Shown one piece after another: positions 6,126 through 12,424 of a DNA stretch of 12,424 nucleotides. The DNA is from an uncultured Amaricoccus sp. GTDB taxonomy: Bacteria; Pseudomonadota; Alphaproteobacteria; Rhodobacterales; Rhodobacteraceae. The notes beneath the pieces were generated by a model, which saw only the letters and a program-made list of their open reading frames with translations, had not been told where the DNA came from and made no database searches. Both the position numbers and the translations under genes were made by a program. Location: the NCBI RefSeq assembly GCF_937858865.1, contig NZ_CALLYO010000025.1, forward strand, positions 1 through 12,424. The letters are read 5' to 3'. Within the stretch, counting starts at the first letter, position 1; each line of letters opens with the position of its first letter.

Positions 6126-7013
6126 CTAGATAGAACCCCGCCCCCGCGAATGCAATCGCGCCCCGAGGGCGCGCCAGGCGGCCCAGGCGGCGAGCATCAC
6201 GGCGAAATCGGCAAGGAGCAGCGGGCGGACCGCGGCGGCGTCGGCCGGATCGACGGAGATGGTCCAGAGGGTGAAGGCGCCGAGCGGCGAGGGGAGGGAG
6301 ACGAAGAGGAGCGAGCTCACGTTGTTGGCGAAGTGGAGGCCGATCGCGGCGGAGAGGTTGCCGGTCCGCACGGTGACGTCGGCGAGGATGAGGCCGACGA
6401 CGGCGGTGGAAAGGACGACGAGCCAGGCGTTGGCGCCGAATTCGGCCGGGTCCCAGTGCAGCGCGCCGAAGAGGGCGGCAGGGAGGAGGAGCCAGGCGAG
6501 GCGGCTGCGGAAGCGGGCGGCGAGGCTCTGCATCAGGTAGCCGCGGAAGGCGATCTCCTCGGCCGCGGTCTGCAGCAGGAGGGCGGGGAGGACGAGCGGG
6601 AGCCAGGCGGCCCAGGTGGCGAGCGGCATCCGGCGGACGGGGGCGGCGAGCCAGGCGAGGGCTGGGAGGGAAAGGACGGAGAGGAGGGCGATGGCCGCGA
6701 CGCCGAGGGCGAAGTGGCGCAGGCGGAAGCCGCCGGGGCCGAGGAGGGTCGCCGGCGGGCGCCGCTGCAGGAGGCGCGCCGCGGCGGCGATGCCGAGGGC
6801 GAGGGCGGCGAAGCTCAGCAGGTAGGCGAGCAGGATGGCGCGGCCAGGATCGGCGGGCAGGCGGGTGGCGAGGGGCACGAGGGCGGCGACCGCTCCGAGC
6901 CAGGCGAGGGCGGCGAAGATGATGCCGGCGAGGAGGCGCCAGAGGGCGGGGCGGGCGCGGGCCGGGGCGACGTAGGCCTCGAAGCGGTCGGTATGCCGGG
7001 GGAGGACGGCCAT
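6126..7013 (-). CDS. CPBP-family intramembrane metalloprotease (CAAX-protease/Abi type)
   Basis: This 295-residue polytopic membrane protein has the three CPBP signatures: EEIAFRG (152-158, the EExxxR glutamates and Arg157), the ALHW motif with His186, and the HFANN motif with His227 and Asn231. About seven to eight hydrophobic segments are visible, from 27-50 to 262-283. The family includes Rce1-like CAAX proteases and bacteriocin-immunity or Abi proteins; its bacterial substrates are mostly unknown, so no specific function is assigned. The ATG at 7013 lies 2 bp after the addA stop. I see no good Shine-Dalgarno sequence, so coupling to addA translation is likely. Placing a membrane protease between addA and accD looks unusual; trxA often follows addA in related genomes. 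Confidence 0.9.
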   Translation of the reverse strand: MAVLPRHTDRFEAYVAPARARPALWRLLAGIIFAALAWLGAVAALVPLATRLPADPGRAILLAYLLSFAALALGIAAAARLLQRRPPATLLGPGGFRLRHFALGVAAIALLSVLSLPALAWLAAPVRRMPLATWAAWLPLVLPALLLQTAAEEIAFRGYLMQSLAARFRSRLAWLLLPAALFGALHWDPAEFGANAWLVVLSTAVVGLILADVTVRTGNLSAAIGLHFANNVSSLLFVSLPSPLGAFTLWTISVDPADAAAVRPLLLADFAVMLAAWAAWRALGARLHSRGRGSI

Positions 7014-7015
7014 GG

Positions 7016-10000
7016 CTAGGGTTCGGCCGCGGCGCGGGCGAGGGCGGCGGCGGCGAGGGCGTCCGGGAGCGGCATCAGGCGGGCGGTGCGGGTCCAGAGG
7101 ATCGCCGTCTCGATGCGGCGGCCGGGGAAGATCGGGGCGAGGGCGGCGGCGTAGGCGCCCATCTGGCGGAGGATGCCCTCTGGGGTGGCCTCGGGCGTCG
7201 GCGGGACGGCCTGGTGGCTCTTGAAGTCGACGGCGAGGATGCGGGCGGGCTCGACCACCAGGCGGTCGATGCGGCCGAGGATGCGCGTGCCGCCGAGCTC
7301 CGGGAGGGGGGCCGTGACGTCGACCTCGGCGAGGGTGCCGGGGGCGAAGAGGAAGGCGAGCCCGGGGGCGTCGAGGACGGCCTCGACCTCGGCGAGGAGG
7401 GCATCGAGGCCGGGGGTGGCGGGGAGGAGGCGCTGGGCGAGGGTGGCGCGGGCGGCTTGGGGGTGGCCGTGCAGGTGCTCGAGCAGGCGGTGGATGGCGG
7501 TGCCGCGGGCGAGCGCCTCCTCCTCGGTGAGGAGGAAGCCGGGCTCGCCGGGGAGGATGTGGACGCCGCCGAGGCCGGAGGGCGAGAGCGGGCGGGGTGC
7601 GGAGGCGGGGGTGCGGGCGGGGCGGGCCGCCCATTCGGGGAGGGGCTGCGGCTCGGGCGTGGCGGTGCGCGGGGCGGGGGTCGGGTCGGGCCAGTTGTGG
7701 GAGAGGGTGAGGGTGTCGCCGCCCGCGCTGCCGAACGGGCCGGGCGCGCGGGCGTGGGGGAGGCTGGCGACGGCCTCGGCGATCAGCGCGTGCCAGCTCT
7801 CGCCGGTCGGGGTGGCGGCGTCGGAGCCGGCGCCGCAGACGATGAGCCAGGTGCGCGGGCGGGTGAGGGCGACGTAGAGCAGGCGGCGGCTCTCCTCGCG
7901 GACGAGCTGGCGGCGGGCGGCCTCGGCCTGCGCGAAGGCGGCGGGCGCGCTGTCGGCGGCGACCTTCCAGACCGCCTGGCCGGTCTCGAGGCGGAGGATC
8001 TGCGGCGGGTTCTGGGCGTCGCTGCGGGTGGCGGTGTCGGGGAGGATGACGATGGGGGCCTCGAGGCCCTTGGCGCCGTGCACGGTCATGACGCGGACCT
8101 GGTCGGCGGTCTCCTCGGTGCGGCGCTTCACCTCCACCTCGGCATGGTCGAACCAGGCGATGAAGCCGGTGAGGCTCGGGGGCTCGACGGTCTCGTAGGC
8201 GAGGGACTGGTCGATGAGGGCGTCGATGCCGTCCTCGGCCTCGGCGCCGAGGCGGGCGAGGAGCTTCCGGCGGCCGTCGTGGCGGACGAGGATGCGGGCG
8301 AGGAGCTCGTGCGGGCGGAGGTAGTCGGCCTGCGCGAGGAGATCCTCGAGGAGGGTGCGGAGCCCGGGCCAGCGGGGGTCGGTGCGGAGCGCCTGCCAGA
8401 GGGTGCCGGTGCGGGGGTGGGCGAGATCGAAGAGCTCGCGCTCGGTCAGGCCGCCGAGGGGGCTGCGCAGGAGAGCGGCGAGGGAGAGGTCGTCGGACGG
8501 GGTGGCGGCGAAGCGGAGGGCGGCGAGGAGGTCGTTGACGGCGAGCTCGCCGCCCATGCGCAGCAGGTCGGCGCCGGCGACCGGGACGCCGGCGCGCTTG
8601 AGGTGGCGGATGACGGCATGGAAGAGGTCGCCGCGGCGCTGGACGAGGATCATCACGTCGCCGGGGCGGATGGCGCGGTCGGCGCCGGGGAGGGCGCGGG
8701 CCTGCGCGAGCCAGGCGGCGATCTCGTCGGCGATGCGGCGGGCGAGGGTCTCGACCGGGTCGTCGGGGGCGCGGGCGTCGACGGGGGCGTCCCAGGGGGG
8801 CTCCTCCGGCTTGTCGGGCTTGCCGAGGAAGGGCCAGACCTCGACCCGGCCGGGGCGGTCGGGGCCGATGGCGAGATGCGTGATGCCGGGGGCGAGGCGG
8901 GCGCCGGCGGGACCGGCGAAGACGGCGTCGACGAGGGCGAGGATGGGGGGCGCGGAGCGGAAGGAGTGCAGGAGGGCGCAGTCCTGCAGCGCGGAGCCGA
9001 CGTCGGCGATGGCGCGCAGGTAGTGGGCGCGCTTGGCGGCGAACTCGTCGGGGTCCGCACCCTGGAAGGAGTAGATCGACTGCTTCTCGTCGCCGACGAC
9101 GAAGACGGTGCGGCGGGTCTCGCGCGCGCCCTCGCCGGCGAAGAACTCGGCGGTGAGGGCCTGGATGACCTGCCACTGCGCCGGGCTCGTGTCCTGGGCC
9201 TCGTCGACGAGGATGTGGTCGAGGCCGCCGTCGAGGCGCCAGAGCACCCAGGCGGCGGTGCCGGGCTGGGCGAGCAGCGCGCGGGCGCGGTCGATGAGGT
9301 CGTCGAAGTCGAGCAGGCCGAGGGCGGCCTTGCGCCGGGCGAGGGCGGCGAGCCAGCGGCGGGCGAAGCGGTCGAGCTCGGCGGAGCGGTGGAAGGCGGC
9401 GTTGGCGAGGCGGAGGGTGCGGGTGGCCTCGACGCAGGTCATGAAGGCGTCGAGGGCGGGCAGGAGGGGGGAAAGGCGGGCGCGGAGGGGCTTGGTGGGG
9501 AACTTGCCGGCCTTCGCCGTGCCGTCGCCGGTCAGGAGGGCGGATTCCAGTTCCGCGAGGCGGGTGTTCGGGTCGGTGGCGGCGAGGGCCGCGGCGAGGG
9601 CCTGGCCGCACTTCGCGTCGGTCTTGCCGGAGGCGGCGAGGTGGGGGACGATCTGGCGGAGGAGGGCCTCCACGTCCGGGGTCAGGAGGCGGGCGGCGAG
9701 GTCGGCGGGGGTGATCTCTGGCTGGGCGCCGAGGGCGCGGGCGAGCGCGGGGCCGTCGAAAGGGGTGGCGAAGGCGTCGCGGTGCTTGGCGATCTCGAGG
9801 AGCAGGGGGTCGGGGTCGTCGCCGGGGAGCTGGCGGGCGAGGGCGGCGAAGCTGGCCGGGTCGGCCTTGGCGAGCGCGTCGAGGATGTCCTCGCGCAGCG
9901 CCCTGGCCTGGCGATCCTCCAGCACGCCGAACTGCGGCGGGACGCCGGCCTCGAGCGGGAAGCGGCGGATCAGCGCCTCGCAGAAGGCGTGGATGGTCTG

Positions 10001-10348
10001 GATGCGCAGGCCGCCGGGGGTCTCGAGCGCGCGGGCGAAGAGGGTGCGGGCGCGGGGGAGGTCGGCGGCGGGGGTCTCGCCGAGCTCGGCGAGGGCGGCG
10101 GCGAGCGCCGCGTCGGGGAGCATGGCCCAGGTGCCGAGGGTGCGGAACAGGCGGTTCTGCATCTCGGCGGCGGCGGCCTTGGTGTAGGTGAGGCAGAGGA
10201 TCTTCTGCGGCTCGCAGCCGGAGAGGAGGAGGCGCGCGACGCGGTCGGTGAGCACGCGGGTCTTGCCGGTGCCGGCGTTGGCGGAGACCCAGGAGGAGGC
10301 GGCGGGGTCGGCGGCCCTGACCTGGGCGCGGGTGGCGTCCTCGATCAC
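7016..10348 (-). CDS. addA: Double-strand break repair helicase AddA (alphaproteobacterial type)
   Basis: AddA is the UvrD-like helicase and nuclease subunit of AddAB, the RecBCD counterpart that resects DNA ends and loads RecA. The 1110-residue product shows all superfamily 1 motifs: Walker A ANAGTGKT (23-30), LTYTKAAAAEM (53-63), Walker B ILVDEAQDTSP (379-389), VVGDEKQSIYSFQGADP (417-433), VMTVHGAKGLEAPIVILP (753-770) and LLYVALTRPR (823-832). The C-terminal RecB-type nuclease has His953, Asp1028 (GRIDRL), the D-x-K pair Asp1041/Lys1043 (VDFKS) and the QxxxY motif Gln1062/Tyr1066, so both activities look intact. The GTG start at 10348 overlaps the addB stop as GTGA, which implies coupled synthesis. 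An in-frame extension upstream exists but would run through addB. A proline-rich linker at about 885-925 separates helicase from nuclease. Confidence 0.96.
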   Translation of the reverse strand: MIEDATRAQVRAADPAASSWVSANAGTGKTRVLTDRVARLLLSGCEPQKILCLTYTKAAAAEMQNRLFRTLGTWAMLPDAALAAALAELGETPAADLPRARTLFARALETPGGLRIQTIHAFCEALIRRFPLEAGVPPQFGVLEDRQARALREDILDALAKADPASFAALARQLPGDDPDPLLLEIAKHRDAFATPFDGPALARALGAQPEITPADLAARLLTPDVEALLRQIVPHLAASGKTDAKCGQALAAALAATDPNTRLAELESALLTGDGTAKAGKFPTKPLRARLSPLLPALDAFMTCVEATRTLRLANAAFHRSAELDRFARRWLAALARRKAALGLLDFDDLIDRARALLAQPGTAAWVLWRLDGGLDHILVDEAQDTSPAQWQVIQALTAEFFAGEGARETRRTVFVVGDEKQSIYSFQGADPDEFAAKRAHYLRAIADVGSALQDCALLHSFRSAPPILALVDAVFAGPAGARLAPGITHLAIGPDRPGRVEVWPFLGKPDKPEEPPWDAPVDARAPDDPVETLARRIADEIAAWLAQARALPGADRAIRPGDVMILVQRRGDLFHAVIRHLKRAGVPVAGADLLRMGGELAVNDLLAALRFAATPSDDLSLAALLRSPLGGLTERELFDLAHPRTGTLWQALRTDPRWPGLRTLLEDLLAQADYLRPHELLARILVRHDGRRKLLARLGAEAEDGIDALIDQSLAYETVEPPSLTGFIAWFDHAEVEVKRRTEETADQVRVMTVHGAKGLEAPIVILPDTATRSDAQNPPQILRLETGQAVWKVAADSAPAAFAQAEAARRQLVREESRRLLYVALTRPRTWLIVCGAGSDAATPTGESWHALIAEAVASLPHARAPGPFGSAGGDTLTLSHNWPDPTPAPRTATPEPQPLPEWAARPARTPASAPRPLSPSGLGGVHILPGEPGFLLTEEEALARGTAIHRLLEHLHGHPQAARATLAQRLLPATPGLDALLAEVEAVLDAPGLAFLFAPGTLAEVDVTAPLPELGGTRILGRIDRLVVEPARILAVDFKSHQAVPPTPEATPEGILRQMGAYAAALAPIFPGRRIETAILWTRTARLMPLPDALAAAALARAAAEP

Positions 10349-12424
10349 CAGTCGGTCTCCGGGCAGTCGCCGTCGGCCCATTCGCCCTTGCGCGACAGGT
10401 GGTCGTAGTCGCCGACCCAGGTCAGCTTCTGCGGGCGGAGGCGGGCGGGGAAGCCGTTCGCCTCGTCGAGATAGTGGGCGATGAGCGCCCTGAACTTCGC
10501 CCATTTCTCCGGGTCGGGGTCGAGGGGGAGGGTTTCGCCGGACTTGCCGAGCTTCAGGAGCTCGAGGTGGCGGGCGGGGGCGGCGGGGACGGTCTCGAAG
10601 CCGCCGGCCTCGGCGATGGCGGCCTCGAGGTGGAGCTGGAGGTGGAAGGCGGCGGCCTCCCGGGCGGTGGGGCTGCTGCCGGACTTGTAGTCGTAGATGG
10701 CGAGGCCGCCGGCCACCGCGTCGATGCGGTCGGCGCGGGCGGTGACGGCGAAGGGCCGGGGGAGGCCCGCGACCTCGCGCCGGCCCGCGACCTCGCGGGC
10801 GAGCGGCGTGCCGCGGGCGCGGCGATCGGCCTCGCCGGCGAGGAACCAGGCCGCGGCGCGGTGCAGGCGGGCGGTCCAGATGGCGTTGACGGCCGGCCAG
10901 GGGGCCTCGGTGGCGAGCGCGGCGCGGACGGTCTCGGCGAAGACGCGGGCGGCGTCCTCGGGCAGGCCGGCCTCGGTGGCGGTGACGAAGTCGTCGAGCG
11001 CCTTGTGGATGGCGGTACCGCGGGCCAGCGCATCGGGCTTGCGGCCGGGCGGGTCGAGCCGGCGCAGGCGGAGGACCCGCCTGGCGTAGACGGCGTAGGG
11101 GTCGCGGACGAGCCGCTCCACGTCGGTGACGGGGAGCTCGCCCGGCCGGGCGGCGGCCGGCGGGCGCGGGGCGGGCCGCCGGGCCGGGGGGACGCGCGCG
11201 GCGGGGAGGTCGAGGCGGGCGGCGGTGTCGACGAGCGCGGTGCCGCGGGCGCGGGCCTCGGCGAGGGCGCGTTGGCCTTCGTCGCCGAGGCCTAGGAGGA
11301 GGTTCTCGAGGCGCAGGAGCCAGCGGGAGGGGACGGTCGGAGCCTCGGCATCGCGGGTGGCGCGGGTGAGGATGACGCGGGGCGCGCCCAGGGCCTGCTG
11401 GAAGTCGTGGGCGGAGAGGCCGATGCGGCGGTCGGGGCTGGGGAGGCCGACGGCGCGGCGGAGGGAGCGGCCGAGCCAGGGGTCGGCGGGGGGGAGGCGC
11501 GGCCAGGTACCCTCGTTGAGGCCGCCGAGGATGACGAGATCGGCCGACTGGATGCGGGCCTCCAGCGTGCCCCAGATGGCGAGGTTCGGGTGGGTGGTCT
11601 GGGCCGGTTCGGGGACGTCGCGGGTGGCCATCTGCGCCTGGAGCAGCGTGCGATAGCCGTGGGCGTCGAGGGGGGCGGCGGCGTCCGACTCGGCGGCGAG
11701 CGCGTCGAGGAGGGCGCGGGCCTGGGCGCCGGCGTCCTGCTCCCAGAGCGCGTGCAGGGGCGCGGCGGCGGGGCCGGCGGCGAGGGCCTCGGCGGCGGCG
11801 CGGTGGCGGGCGACGCAGGCGGCGAGGGGGGCTGTCTCAGCGGTGGCGAGGGGGGCAAGGGTGGTTTGCAGCCAGGCGATCCAGGCGGGGGCGTCGCCGG
11901 CCTCCGCCTCGGCCCAGGCGGCAAGGTCGGGCCAGTCGATCCAGGGCGCCTTGCCGCGGAGCCGGCGGCGTTCGAGGCGGGCGGTGAGGCGGAGGTGGGG
12001 GGTGCGGGCGGCGGGGGCGCTGTTCACGAGCGGGTGCTTGAGGAGGACGAGGAGGTCCTCGGGGGTCAGGCGCTCGCCGGGGAGGGCGGCGAGGCGGCGG
12101 AGGAGGACGCCGGGGGGGGTGAGGGCGAGCGGGCGGCCGGCGCTGTCGTCGGGGATGAGGGACCAGCGGTCGAGCTCGGCGGTGACGCGGCGGGCGAGCT
12201 GGCGGTCGGGGGTGACGAGGGCGGCGCGGGTGCCGGTCTCGGCGGCCTCGCGCAGGGCGAGGGCGATGGCGAGGGCCTCGGCGCGCTGGTCGGGGGCTTC
12301 GACCCAGGTGAGGGAGGCGAGCGCCGGGGCGAGGCGGCCGGCGAGGGCGGCGCCTTCGGCCTGCCACTGGTCGGTGACCGGGGCGGGGCGGAGGGCGAGG
12401 GAGACCAGCGCGTTGCGCTCGGGC
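10345..12424 (-). CDS. addB: Double-strand break repair protein AddB (partial, N-terminus outside window)
   Basis: The visible 692 residues, starting at base 12423 with PERNALVSLALRP, are the middle and C-terminal parts of AddB, the subunit with an inactive helicase core that scans for Chi-like sites and carries a second nuclease. TGTRAALVTPDRQLARRV, LIPDDSAGRPL and ADLVILGGLNEGTWPRLPPADPWLGRSLR are typical of the alphaproteobacterial family. The nuclease has GTAIHKALDDFV, ARADRID, IYDYKSGS (the D-x-K pair) and QLQLHLEAAI. The ending YDHLSRKGEWADGD is also family-like. Only two cysteines occur in the visible part, so the four-Cys iron-sulphur cluster known in Bacillus AddB is not present. A GTG at 12027 is internal, since the conserved frame continues to the window edge. 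The gene overlaps addA by four bases. Confidence 0.95.
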   Translation of the reverse strand, partial: PERNALVSLALRPAPVTDQWQAEGAALAGRLAPALASLTWVEAPDQRAEALAIALALREAAETGTRAALVTPDRQLARRVTAELDRWSLIPDDSAGRPLALTPPGVLLRRLAALPGERLTPEDLLVLLKHPLVNSAPAARTPHLRLTARLERRRLRGKAPWIDWPDLAAWAEAEAGDAPAWIAWLQTTLAPLATAETAPLAACVARHRAAAEALAAGPAAAPLHALWEQDAGAQARALLDALAAESDAAAPLDAHGYRTLLQAQMATRDVPEPAQTTHPNLAIWGTLEARIQSADLVILGGLNEGTWPRLPPADPWLGRSLRRAVGLPSPDRRIGLSAHDFQQALGAPRVILTRATRDAEAPTVPSRWLLRLENLLLGLGDEGQRALAEARARGTALVDTAARLDLPAARVPPARRPAPRPPAAARPGELPVTDVERLVRDPYAVYARRVLRLRRLDPPGRKPDALARGTAIHKALDDFVTATEAGLPEDAARVFAETVRAALATEAPWPAVNAIWTARLHRAAAWFLAGEADRRARGTPLAREVAGRREVAGLPRPFAVTARADRIDAVAGGLAIYDYKSGSSPTAREAAAFHLQLHLEAAIAEAGGFETVPAAPARHLELLKLGKSGETLPLDPDPEKWAKFRALIAHYLDEANGFPARLRPQKLTWVGDYDHLSRKGEWADGDCPETDW
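10766..10801 (-). repeat. Short in-frame tandem duplication inside addB
   Basis: The 14-mer CCCGCGACCTCGCG occurs at 10766-10779 and again at 10784-10797, an 18-bp period. It encodes REVAG twice (AREVAGRREVAGLP) just before the nuclease segment ARADRID. The frame is kept. It looks like a slippage duplication in a loop. Confidence 0.6.

Noticed and set aside
4015..7019. Long plus-strand open frames opposite folC, accD and the CPBP gene
   Set aside because: Low-complexity Gly/Glu/Asp/Ala/Arg translations with no motifs; shadows of the real minus-strand genes.
6126..9611. CPBP protein as the end of a giant 1161-residue protein
   Set aside because: Everything before the ATG at 7013 is a Pro/Arg/His-rich shadow of addA, whereas the CPBP protein starts cleanly two bases after the addA stop.
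7214..10408. Plus-strand frame of over 1000 codons opposite addA
   Set aside because: Its Gly/Glu/Ala-rich product has no recognisable domain, and the opposite strand carries every AddA motif. Stop codons are simply rare at this GC content.
10345..12027. addB starting at the GTG at 12027
   Set aside because: The same frame continues with AddB-like sequence (VTPDRQLARRV and more) to the window edge, so 12027 is an internal codon and the true start is outside.

Overview
The window is very GC-rich (I estimate about 70 percent, not counted) and gene-dense. Its gene content fits an alphaproteobacterium, most likely of the Rhodobacterales type: the AddAB recombination nuclease in the alphaproteobacterial form, an accD-folC pair, and strong G/C bias at third codon positions. 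The only clearly AT-richer stretch is the divergent regulatory region at about 3100-3200. The species is inferred, not identified.

Left part (1-3890), a ureide/purine catabolic locus. A FadR-type GntR regulator (3225-3890, +) is divergent from a three-gene minus-strand operon: an NCS1 nucleobase/allantoin permease (1553-3037), an OHCU decarboxylase of the UraD family (858-1475), and an Asp/Glu/hydantoin (allantoin) racemase-fold protein (52-819). The unusual point is that both downstream proteins begin with export signals: a Tat-like one on the UraD protein and a Sec-like one on the racemase homologue. The racemase homologue also lacks both catalytic cysteines. This suggests that the last step of urate-to-allantoin conversion takes place in the periplasm, with the permease importing a product or related ureide and the racemase-like protein doing something other than Cys/Cys racemisation. 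The divergent intergenic region holds several clean inverted repeats that look like operators. A perfect 26-bp palindrome separates the permease gene from uraD. At the far left edge, a plus-strand ORF tail ends in a TAG that overlaps the racemase stop codon; it may be the end of an IS5-type transposase.

Right part (3898-12424), housekeeping genes all on the minus strand. Reading with transcription: addB (partial, runs off the right edge), addA, a CPBP-family intramembrane protease, accD and folC. addB/addA and accD/folC each overlap by four bases as GTGA, so both GTG starts are translationally coupled. The CPBP gene starts 2 bp after the addA stop. AddB and AddA form the helicase-nuclease that processes double-strand breaks. 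AccD is the carboxyltransferase beta subunit of acetyl-CoA carboxylase, and FolC makes folylpolyglutamates. folC ends only 7 bp from the convergent GntR gene, leaving no room for a separate terminator.

Every non-coding gap is under 200 bp; the largest, 3038-3224, is annotated. I saw no tRNA, rRNA, CRISPR array or classic riboswitch.
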